Shown here in pieces: positions 48,201 to 58,300 of a stretch of DNA of 64,000 nt (position 1 is its first letter; each line of letters starts with the position of its first letter). The position numbers were made by a program, and so were the translations under genes. The notes beneath the pieces were generated by a model. That model made no database searches. It saw nothing but the letters and a program-made list of their open reading frames with translations, and had not been told where the DNA came from. Where the stretch lies: the NCBI GenBank assembly GCA_017506865.1, contig JAFCMP010000368.1, forward strand, positions 868,001 to 932,000, given 5' to 3'. The DNA is from Tribonema minus. Its lineage: Eukaryota > Sar > Xanthophyceae > Tribonematales > Tribonemataceae.

Positions 48201-51200
48201 GATAGTCACTTGCTGCAGATTACTGAGTATGGATCGCGTATGTAAGGGTAGGTTTGGGCAAAGCGACAAGCACGTGCTGTCAGCGATGCGTGCCTTGCAA
48301 GGACGGACAGCACCTGCAGAGGATCATGTCGTGCGCGTGCTGGACTTGGTTGCTAACCTAACTCTAACCCTAACCCTCACCCTAACCCTAACCCTAACTT
48401 CAACACAGTCAGAGGCACAGCCGCCGTGCGCCGCATTCATGCTATGACCATCGCACGCTATCGCTGACATCACGTCTCCGCCCCTCAAGCACAAGTAGGC
48501 AGGGTACAACGAGCGCAAGAGCGCGTGCAAAACTCCTGTGCCTGGCACCAGTGCATGTTACTTTAAAGCCACTTTTGCCAAACAGCTTTGATCTGCCAGC
48601 TCGCCAGTGCACCCCCCCCCCCCTTCTCCCGCCCCCCGCTGCAGTTACATGCGCACCTGGTGCAGCGCGTTCGATGATTGCTCAATACTAAAAGTGGAGA
48701 GTCACACTTGCCTTTTGAGCCCCCCTGCAGCTCGCGCCACAAGCACGCTGCCACTATCGCCAGATCCAGCATGTAGCCCAAATGCTGCGGATTCGGAAGG
48801 TAAACAAGTGCACATGCAACAAGGCGTTTGACTGTGATGTGCAGAAAATCATAGAATCATAGCGGACATCGTTTGAATGCGATTCACATAATCATAGAAT
48901 TGTAACTGATATCGTGTGATGAGTGTGATTCACGGGACTCATATGTAGCATTATACAGATGCCACTTGAATGCGATTGACGAGACGCATAGGATCATGAC
49001 AGATGCCGTTTGACTGCGATTCACGGGAATCATAGAATGACAGAGATCGTTTGAGTGTGATTCACAGGAAATCATAGAATCATGACACATATCGGTTGAG
49101 TGTGAGTCCCGGCAATCAAAGAACCACGACAGATATCGCGAGGGGCCTGAGCAATGAGGATAGGGTTAGCAGAGGGGTAGAGGCGTCAGCTAGCACAGAC
49201 CGTGTGTCTTGCTCGCAGCACGCAGTGGGTAACTGCTGAGCCCGCGCCTCTGAGGTTGAATGTTGGGTCAGAGATGAGTATCCTTCTGAAGTAGTTCATT
49301 CCTGACAGACTTCAAAGCACTTTGAAGCACACTATTTTCAAGTATACCTATTGCATGCAGTGATTGCGCATTTAGTGCCTGTCATTTGGATGTCCTTCCG
49401 CATTGTGCTGCGGAGGTCGTCAGAAGCGTCCCTAGACCACCGTCATGTTGAAGTTATTCGCCGGCTTTCTTACGTGTGCTTCCACAAACATCACGGTGAC
49501 GCACCGAGCAGTTGGCGGGAGTTGAAGGTGGGAGAGTCACTGTTCTGGTGACGCACCTATTCGTGTCGCCACAGTTTGTGATCGGGGCGATGTGTCTCCG
49601 CCAGTGACATTGGGCAACACCCGTCTCCGCACCGTGACCCTAACCTGACCCCTAGCTGCTGCACACAGTGGATGGCGCAACAGCCGCATCCACACCATAT
49701 ATTTAAAGCTATGCCTGAATCTGATACTATGTTCAACCCTTATACTAGCTCACATTTCACCTCAACCCTCACCTTGTTTCTAACTCCAACACTAAGCGCC
49801 AGTGACTTTGGCAACACCCGCCTCCAGATCCTAATACTAACCCTGATCTGATCTTCAGCTGCTGCACCAGCGAATTGGGCAACAGTCGCCTCCAAATCCT
49901 AAACCCTACACCCAATTCTGATCCTACGTCTGACCCTCCACCTAACCGGCAGTGACATTGGCACCACCCACCTTCAGACCTTAACCAATACCCTACTCCT
50001 AACCCCTGACCTAATCTTCAGCTGCTGCTATGTCGGCAAGTGCTGATGTGGATGGTCCTTACCAGAGTGAGTGAGTGAGTGAGTGAGTGAGTGAGTGAGT
50101 GAGTGAGTGACCGGGGCGTTGTGTCACCGCCAGTGGCATCAACAAGACCAGCACTCAAACGCCAACCCTCACGCTATCCTGACCCGAGCTTAACTTCAGC
50201 TGCTGCACTACCAACTTGTGTGCAGCACTTATGAACTTGTATTTATAGTGGCCCCAAGGGAGGCTGCGTGTCCTATGCAATCGTAAAAATTACTCCTATG
50301 CAGCAGCCTAGTCTGCACTGCGCCCTGAAAGTTTGGACACCGGCGCTGCAACTGTTACCGCCGCATTGGCCGCACAGACCACAACATGGAAGATGAAAGA
50401 GTCAGTGAATGAGTGAGTGAGTCAGTGAGTGACCATCACCAGCGACGCTGACAAGACCAGCCTCGAAGCCCTAACACCAACCCTAACCTAACCTATGAGC
50501 TGCTGCAGCGGCGGCCAGATTGTGAAAGCCCCACTGCAACAGCGGCCATGCGGACTGCGACTACGGGAGACATATACACATGGGAGAGTCACCAGCGGAG
50601 CAAACACAGTAGGCGCTCACCAGCAGGAATTTTCTCCGGAACGCCGCCAGCAGCACCAGCAGCTCCAGCGCAAAGAAGAATATGGTGAAGTCCATGAGAG
50701 AGCCCGACACGCGCTGCGCCACTGCCACCCACGCGCCCTGCAGCGGTGCAATGCGGAACAGTTGAAGTTGAGTGCTTCATGTGTGACTTGCCGGGGTGAA
50801 GTCCATATGAGAGCCCAACACGCACTGCGCCACTGCCACCCACGCGCCCTGCAGCGGGGCACATGCAGAACAGTTGAAGTTGAGTGCTTCATGTGTGACA
50901 TGCCGCGGTGAAGTCTGTCAGCCAGCCCGATAAGCACCGCCTAAGCCTGATCCTGACCCTAACCCTAACCCGCCACTGCCACCCACGCGCGCTGCAGCGG
51001 GGCACATGCAGAATACTTACAGTTGCGTGCTTCATGTGCGACATGCCGTGGGCAAGTCTGTCAGCAAGCCTGATACACACTGCGTCACTGACATCCAAGC
51101 GCCCTGCAGCGGTGCAAATACAGACCAGTTGAAGTTAAGTGCTTCCATGTGTGACATGCCGTGGGGAAGTCTTCCAGCCCAATACGCACTGCCTAACCCT

Positions 51201-54200
51201 GACCCTCACCCAAACCCTAATCCGTCACTGCCATCGGCGCGCCCTGCAGCAGCGTGAGAACATAACACTTGAAGTTGAGTACGTCATGTGTGACGTGCCG
51301 TGGTGAAGTCTCAGCGCGCTGCGCCGCTGCCAGGCACACGCAGCCAGCAGGGCGGCGCATGCGGATCAGTTGGTTTTGAGTACTTCAAAAGTGACGTGCC
51401 ATGGGGAAATCTATCGAGCCTGACACTCGCTGCGCCACCGCCACCCATGCGCCCTGCAGAGCGCGGCACACAACACACAGCTGAAGTTAACCACATCGCA
51501 CTTTGAGCCTCCACTGCATGCAGGGAATGTCTAAGAAGCGATGCGTTCGAAGCGTGTCAAAAGAAGACATGGAAGCGCGGCTGCTGTGCGTACGCGCAGC
51601 TTATGCTGTCATCACAACACGGGTACAACGTGTGCCGGGCACACAAGCGACCTGCGGCACGATGGATTTCCCCTGTTGTTCATTGCCAGTTACATGGCCA
51701 AAACTGTTGGCAGTGGGAAAGTCGCTCATTGGCGGTGCCAGCAGTGGGGCGAAGTACTGCATCACAAGGCTTTGCAGCTGAAGCCAGTAGTACCTGTGCC
51801 ATTGCACGCATGGCTGGAGAATATGACAACATGACCCTGTCAGAAGCCCTCGTGCCGAGCTACGCAGCTGAAGACGGTGATACCCATGCCATGCGCTGTG
51901 CGCAACGCCTGCGTGGCTGGACTGGGAACAGTACAAAGCAATGGTGACCCTCACGGAGGTACTTCCGCTTCTTCCACGTCTTGTTGCTACACAGCCTGAC
52001 GCTTAGCTGACAGGCAACAGCATACATGCCTTCTGTAAACACCTGCCCATGACACGACCTATCACAAGTACTTTTGTTGCTTTGCCCGCAAGTAATTCTG
52101 CAAAGCGAAGCACAAGCCGTGTGGCAGCAGGCTGATCAACGCGTAAACAGCACCACTAACCCTAACCCTGACCCTTGCCGAACCTCCTGCAGTACACAGC
52201 AATTGCAGTGTACTGAAGCCTTCATGGCAGTGTGGCCCAGCTTGCGTGACACCGGCAGCTAGCTGCTGATGTGCTGTATGCGACACCAGGCCCATTGCGT
52301 CATTCATGAATTCATTTCACGCGCACAAAAGGCTTGAACGCATACTTGCGCTTCAGGAAGGTTCCCAGTCGACCGCAGTTCACATCGCAACCGTGACGCC
52401 AAATCGCGCACCACAGCAGGCTTTGCCGCTATAATGGCAAGAAGACGATCGCACAGCAGCCTGACCTATTCTGAAGTACCAATTGCGTACAGTGTGGGTA
52501 CCTGACCCTCTCCCCACGCCAGTCCTCATGGTGCGTCTAAACAACTCGAAGTACGGTTTTCAGCAGCGTCAACCTCAAACTGCGAGTGTGATGCACCTGC
52601 CGTGCGTCCGCCAGCGCGCCGCCGCCCCCTGCGCCCCCCAGCCACAGCAGATTGGCAGTGCTCAGCAGCAAAAGTATGTTGTTTTCGGCGCCAACTTCAA
52701 ACTGCGAGTGTGACGCACCTGACGCTCCGCCAGCGCGCCGCCGCGCCCCGCCTCCCCCAGCCACAGCAGATCGGCGGCGCTCAGGAGCAAACTTCAACTT
52801 GAAGTATGTTTTTCAGCAGCGTCAACTTCACACTGCAAGCGCGACGCACCTGGCCCTCGCCGCCGCGACCCGCCCCCCCCCCAGCCACAGCAGATCGGCA
52901 GTGCTCATGGCAGCAAAAGAACTTGAAGTCAGGTTTTCAGCAGCGTCGACTTCAAGCGCGGCGCACCTGATGCTCCACCAGCGCGTCGCCGCGCCCCCCC
53001 GCCCCCGCCAGCCACAGCAGATCGGCAGTGCTCAGCAGCAGGTCCATCATGATGAGCATCACCATCAGCAGCTGCACCTCGTACAGCTCCACCAGAGCTG
53101 CGAGGTTCTGCAGTCCAGCCGGCGCGTGCGGCGGGGCGTCATCTTCAACTTTTGCTACCTGAACTTCCGCCTGTCGGAGGGGCAAGCAGTTTACTTGCGA
53201 CTTTCATGCATGCATGAGCATCCACAATGTGAACAGTTTCTTGAGTTAACATCATTCACAAAAACTCGCACAGCCTTCATTTTTCCGCCTGTCATCGCAA
53301 GGGCAGTATTAGAGCTCCGACTGTCATGCAACATGATGTCTGCAATACAGGGCGTTATTTGGGAAGGCTTCATAGACTGCCCTGCAATCTACCTATGCAC
53401 CCTCACTTGCTGTATTATAAAAGTGTTTATATACTACTCAAGCACAGTCAACCCTTTCTGCTGCCTGGGCCGTCGCTTGACAGCATGCGCAACTCATACA
53501 ACCTGTGTACTTCGGATTGCTTCTCACTGATAGACATTTGGTGGCATACACTGTCCAATCGGCAGCTTCAAGCGGACCCCCCCCTGATCCGGACTTATGG
53601 GAGTTGAACTACAGTCGGTCACAATGTGGGTGCTGGCGCCACAATACATGCACACTTTGTGCTGAGCACTGCTGACGCCGCTCAAGGGCGATCCCGCTTA
53701 GATGTGTAATTCATGCGTGTTGCCACCCTCCGCGCAGCACTGTTTTCCGCCTACCAGAGGCCCTCCCGGCGTTTGTACTGTTGTCGAATTAGAGACTCAA
53801 ATGTGCAGGCCTGCATGCCATGATAGTATGCGGGCTTGCACTCGTACTGCTGTTGTGTCAGATAAGGTATACTGTCTGTGACGCAACAGGGGTTCATGTG
53901 CTGAGCGCTGCGGAGCCACTAAGCACTGCCACAGGGCAAAGCACCAGCCAGCTGAGCGCTGCGGTCACACCAATTTGCACTATCCCTGCCGTACGTTGCG
54001 AACTGACGCACAGCGGTCCACGTTGTTGAGCGTTGTGGAGCCACTGAGCACTTCCACGGGTAAATCATCAGCCAGCCGAGTGCTGTGATCACAACAAACC
54101 ATTTCACCTGGAGTGATCGAGTGCCATGAGTGAAAGGCTGCACAACACATGGTAAGCATCAACTCTGGCACCGGCAACATGCGGGAAATATGCCGAGATG

Positions 54201-55109
54201 GATGCGGCCATAGACGACTCTTTTCTTTACACCGAATGCCAGGGTCCTTATGGCGGACATCGGAGTTGTTGCTGCACCACAAAAATGCACAGCTACAGGC
54301 GTTGGCGTGCGGCTAATTTTGAGCCACTTAGCCATGATGAAGTTTTTCGAGTCACAACTTCAACTTGCATCGTTTGGAGGTGCACAGTGAGGTCTGCAAG
54401 TGACCTGGCGGCAGTACATTCAAAAAAGCTAGTGCGTGGTCTACTAATGAACAATGCGTGGAGTGTCTCTGAGTGTTATATATGACAATCCGCCACCGTC
54501 AAGCAAACGGTACCCTTCGGTACCCTTCAAGGATTCATCGCACCCAAGCAGGACCATTGGCACTTATTGCATGGCACCACCACCTCGCCAACACACATAA
54601 TTGATGAGTTTGTACCTTACCTTTTTTAACCACATTGCAGTGTCATTGACGGCTGGCAATTGTTCGGGCAGGTAGGCGGCTGGCGACTGTTGAGCTATAA
54701 CTGGTACCTTGTATGGCGCCTATCTTTCGCCGACACGCCAGCCTGAGTGCCGTTATTATATTTGCTGCGTTACCACCACAATTACACACTGTTGGTGTGT
54801 GGTCGGCAGCTATGAATAGCTTTAAACCTGATCGGGATCCTTGTTCAAAAACAGCGAGCGGGTAAGCGCGCAAAGCAAAATTGGCTGACGTACCTCCACG
54901 GATGCCGATGCTGATGCGTTTTGGCTGCGTCCTGCTCTTCGCGATCCTTTGATAGTTTCCTGCTCATGCAGCTGAGCTCCATTCTTGTCCTCCGAACCGC
55001 CATCGTCAATTATCGCAGCAACTTTGCCGTTGGACGTCGTGTTGAGGCCATCCGGCACTTTACGGCGGCGTAAAGCTGCGCTGGTGCTATCTGACTCACT
55101 GTTTCGCAT
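45201..55109 (-). CDS. HVCN1: Voltage-gated proton channel, Hv1 type (7 exons, complete)
   Basis: Exons on the minus strand: 55109-54894, 53170-52967, 50737-50621, 48784-48712, 48062-47989, 47104-47018, 45299-45201. The sum is 870 nt, 289 aa plus TAA; human Hv1 is 273 aa. Order: polar N-terminus (1-72); S1 with MLIMMDLLLSTADLLWL, where Asp115 sits at the place of the selectivity-filter Asp112 of human Hv1; S2 with FFFALELL (Phe162, Glu165); S3 with MLDLAIVAACLW (Asp186); S4 with CRGWRVVRLVN, the Hv1 signature RxWRxxRxxN at Arg212, Arg215, Arg218 and Asn221. A charged coiled coil (about 229-270) and an acidic tail follow. There is no pore domain, as expected: each subunit conducts H+ through its voltage sensor, and the family dimerises by the coiled coil. 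All junctions agree in phase; the S3 exon ends at a GCAAGT donor. Membrane (plasma or internal) not determined. The retroelement 3'-end copy sits in intron 3. Confidence 0.87.
45360..45915 (-). repeat. Copies of Hv1 exon 7 acceptor edge
   Basis: Copies of GCAG then GAGGAGGCAGAGACGCTGCG near 45425, 45570, 45700 and 45895 precede (in gene direction) the functional start at 45299. The 45425 copy preserves the codons for EEAETLREALNIAA and then breaks; the others are shorter. Confidence 0.85.
46685..46950 (-). repeat. Copies of Hv1 exon 6 donor edge
   Basis: Two copies (46865-46950 and 46690-46770) of the coiled-coil block coding AIEVEADRRR with the GTGAAGTAC donor. The 46865 copy carries an in-frame TAA where the real exon has TTA. 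Confidence 0.87.
47865..47940 (-). repeat. Copy of Hv1 exon 5 (S4) donor edge
   Basis: A copy of the block coding RLVNTLVEQAQ with donor GTATGCGATAC. One substitution turns the GAG codon into TAG, so inclusion would truncate the channel. Confidence 0.85.
48360..48395. repeat. Interstitial telomere-type array
   Basis: About five CCCTAA-type units (one CCCTCA) in Hv1 intron 4. Confidence 0.9.
48840..49140. repeat. Minisatellite, unit about 46-50 bases, about six copies
   Basis: Units share ATCATAGAATCATGACAGATATCGTTTGAGTGCGATTCACGGG-like sequence with scattered changes. The array lies in Hv1 intron 3. Confidence 0.85.
50065..50110. repeat. (GAGT)n microsatellite
   Basis: About eleven GAGT units; a shorter GAGT-rich patch recurs at 50405-50435. 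Confidence 0.92.
50231..50353 (-). mobile_element. 5'-truncated copy of the 42 kb retroelement 3' end
   Basis: Matches 41767-41907 in order: GACTTGTA/GAACTTGTA, CCCAAGGGAGGC, GCAATCGTAAAA/GCAATCGAAAA, CAGCAGCCTAGTCTGC, TGCGCCCT, GGACACCGGCGCTGCAAC. Same strand; identity ends just inside the coding part. Severe 5' truncation is typical of target-primed retrotransposition. Confidence 0.8.
50740..51475 (-). repeat. Array of Hv1 exon 3 (S2) acceptor-edge copies
   Basis: Six or seven units upstream (gene direction) of the functional exon start at 50737. Each has CTGCAG, GGCGCGTGGGTGGCAGTG and usually CATGTGTGACATGCC with TTGAAGTT words. Units start near 50857, 50995, 51105, 51242, 51345 and 51460. 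The unit nearest the exon (about 50800-50857) is closest in sequence; some of the others are cut short by telomere-like words. Confidence 0.87.
52540..52930 (-). repeat. Copies of Hv1 exon 2 (S1) donor edge
   Basis: Three copies downstream (gene direction) of the real end at 52967, near 52850-52910, 52700-52790 and 52575-52675. They code variants of LLSTADLLWLGGAG and end in GCGCTGGCGGA...CAGGTGCGTC-like donors. Intron words (TTGAAGTTGACGCTGCTGAAAA) are repeated with them. Confidence 0.87.
53890..54100. repeat. Tandem duplication, unit about 130 bases
   Basis: Two copies sharing GAGCGCTGCGGAGCCACTAAGCACT-like sequence, CCACAGG/CCACGGG and CATCAGCCAGC, in Hv1 intron 1. Built largely from the CTGAGCRCTGC word. 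Confidence 0.75.
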
Positions 55110-55398
55110 CTAGGCCGCACGGCAGCTCTCCATGAGAACACCTACAGAGCCCCGCTCACACCACACTTGTTCTCCTGGAAGTGCAGAATTCAACATGAGG
55201 TTGAAGTTGACTCGGGAAAGAACTTGGGGAGAGAGGGACGGTGACCAGAGCCTGTATACGGATGTGTGGAGCACGAGCCGTAAATTTATAGCGCTGGCAT
55301 TCGACCTGCAACACCGGCGGCGACAGCACAGTGCCGGACCGTCGCTGAGGATCTTACTCGACGGAACGCTCCACCAAGTGGCAACACAACAGAGACCG
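55110..55398. promoter_or_regulatory. Probable divergent promoter between Hv1 and the rightward gene
   Basis: Only 289 bases separate the two proposed start codons (55109 on -, 55399 on +). The interval holds a TTGAAGTTGA word near 55200 and no clear TATA box. A + frame opens from ATG 55132, so the rightward start is uncertain. Confidence 0.5.
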
Positions 55399-58300
55399 AT
55401 GGCTCGGGGACTTCCGCTCCTTGTGGCGGCTCTGTACCTCTGTTCGAGCCATGTGATGTGGGTTCATTGCCTCCGGGCCCCTGTAAACACGCTGCGGCCC
55501 TCATCAGCGGCGGCACACGTAAGCACAGCAGCAGCCAAGCCAATTGCAGCAGCCAGCAGCAGCCGCAGCTGCAGCAGCTGCGGCAGTAAGCCCCTATTTT
55601 ATGCTGATTTGAGTGCAGCTAGCCCGAGCAGGTGAGAACAAAGCATACTTTGAAGCACTCGATGCAAAGTTGTTGTGCCGAATCGCTACGTGGAGTTGTT
55701 CCCCTTGGAAGCATTTGTCGTGAACTTGCAGCCAACCTCGTATGCCTAAAAATATTCACGCAGTCTAATAAAGCATACAAGTACGGTAAATGCCTTCATT
55801 TTGCAATGGCGCCCTCATGCCAGTACAGAGCCAGCCGTCTCTCGGAACGCTTTGTTTTGCCAGGAGCCAAGTAGGGCAGGCTCCTGCACCTGGCATCCTG
55901 GCATCAAACCTGTTATTATTTATGCTATTGTGTAAGCTACATTCAGCATGGCAGCATCTTGCATGTGCGACTTGCCTGAACTTGAAGTGCGCCGTTGAAC
56001 CTGCCCTTCTATCGCAGATGTTCTGCTTCGGCGCGCGGGAGGGGTGGACCGTTGCTGATGCAGACGCTGGGCACTACTGCGGAGTCAAAGGACGTGCAGC
56101 CTGCAGATGCATCATCACCCACAGAGGTAAGGCACAAACTCAGCCGCTATTGAGGTTGGGTACTTGCTGTTGAATGAGCAGGAATTTGCAGGTGTCGTCC
56201 ACAGAGGTAAGGCGCAAACTCAGCGGCTATTCGAGGTTTGAAACTTGCTGTTGAAGTAGCAGGAATCTGCAGGTGTCGTAGTCTACTCTGATGCAGTTTC
56301 CTGGCCATAGCTAGCTGCTGCGGATGTTGAGCACTGCTGCGGAGTCAAAGGACCTGCAGCCTGCAGATGCATCATCATCCACACAGGTCAGGCACAAACT
56401 CAGCGGCTATTGAGATTTGGCACTTGCTGTTGAAGTAGCAGGAAATCTGCAGGTGTCTGTCGTCTTCTTTGATGCAGAGCTTCTGCCACAGCTAGTCCGT
56501 TCGACATGATCATGTCTCTGCATCTGCAGGCATTGCTGAAATTGTTGCAAGTACAAAAGATCATGATCTGCAGCATCTGTTGGACTGGAATTCATATCGA
56601 TATTAGCAGTGGCTGAGGTTGCCGCTAAGTTCAACACGTTGCCGTCAGCGCTCCCGGCGCAGTCGGACCAACTTTGCCTACAAGGGTCGTAGTGCAGTAA
56701 TTGCTGCATCAGTTGCGGGTGGCTCGTACGGCAGTGCAGTGTTGGCTACATCAGTGGCGGTTTGCTCATTGCGCAGCTAACACTGCATCAGTTGCGGATG
56801 CATCCTGCCGTGCGCTCACATTCTTCTGCTGTTGATTGGAGCAGCTTGTTCGATGCTAGCCATGGGTGCAACCCACTCATCAGGCAGGGCACAAACGCAT
56901 GGCGTAATTCTAGCTGAGTGTGAGTGTTTGAAGTTGACATATGTGTTTAGCGTGCATTGCAGCAGCAGATGATTGATGAGGGGGTCAATCAATAGTTCTT
57001 CTACAACAAAGTGCAAGGGGCTGCTGGCAAGGGCCTGAGGCAATTGAGATCTTTATACTTCCATCAACTCTTCAGACTCAACTTGCAGGGCGCACTGAGA
57101 AGTGCAACATCGCTTTCAGGTGCGAAATGCTCTTGTCACTCAGCAGAAAAGTGACATTTCTACTTCAATGTGGCAGTTTGCCAGCAGCCTTGGAAGCTCT
57201 CATAAGCGCATACCATCTTGTCCATTCTCATCCTCAGGATCACGTCGACGTGCGCGGCGGGCTGCTCGCGGAACTCTGGGCGAGACTGCCGGTAAGTGCA
57301 GCGCTCAGCAAGTGCCTGTGGATATGGTATGTGCAAGGTAGGTATATCTGTTGTGGTCATATACCTACCTGGGTGGGCTGCTTGCGGAACTCTGGGCGAG
57401 GCTGCCGGTAAGCGCAGCGCTCAGCAAGTGTTTGCTAGGCATACCTGTTGCAAGCGTACACCTACCCGTGTGTGCCACAAAGCGCCTCTCAAGCACTGGG
57501 CAACCTTCGCGCTGTGATGTGTGGAGCAGTGCCCCAGTGTTAATGCAGTGTGCGATGACATCACTTTTTGTGCACAGATCTGCGCTAAAGTATCTTCGTA
57601 GCATCTGGCGGTGCCACGGAGGCTATTCAGCACTTGCACAGTGCATGGGCATACTTGAAGCATGTGATTTTTCTGTTGCGAATGCTTCAGAGTGCATCAC
57701 TGGTATGCGCATACATTTGACCGCCTGACTTACAGACAATTTTGCCAGCGCTTGAAAGCGGACGTATTTTTGGGCTCTGGTACATTACATTGGTCGCTTG
57801 TGTTGCAGTGGTCACAACGTCAGTGTGACTTGAACTTGAAGTTCACATTCTGTTCAAGGCCACACATTCAAATGCCCAGATTTGCTCGACAGCTCCATGG
57901 TTGGCGCATATTGGGAGTTTAGGAGGGTTTTTAGGAAGAAAGATGTCAGGCAGGATGCCGTCGCTCGCGCGCATTTAATTAACAGCGTACTTCAGGAATA
58001 AAGATGTCGTCGCTCAGGCACGCATTCACCTGCCCCCCCCCCCCCCCCCTCTGTGTCCGCTCATTGCGTGCCATTCAGGTGCCCTTCCGGCAAAAACGCG
58101 CCGCCACCGAGGCAGACGACAGCGCCCACTCTCCGCCGCCGCCGCAGCAGCAGCAGCAGCATCAGCTGAGCGCTGCTGCAGCTGCTCAGCAACAGAGCAC
58201 TGCCGCTGTCCACCAAACGGGCGTTGACGTCCTTCCTCAGCAGCTGAGCACTGCTGCTGCTGCTGCTGCCGCTGCGCAGCAGCGGAGCGCTGCTGAAGCT

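Larger units (their letters stand above)
49590..50520. repeat. Degenerate repeat tract in Hv1 intron 3
   Basis: Six or so units begin near 49600, 49797, 49869, 49943, 50130 and 50440. Each has CAGTGACATTGGCAACACC, CGCCTCCAGATCCTAA, telomere-like CTAACCCT words and most end in TTCAGCTGCTGCA. A (GAGT)n run at 50065-50110 and the retroelement 3' end interrupt the tract. Confidence 0.75.

Noticed and set aside
48840-49140. Regular repeat with unit near 48 bases, considered as a CRISPR-like array
   Set aside because: No alternation of constant repeats with unique spacers, no cas genes, and the setting is a eukaryotic intron.
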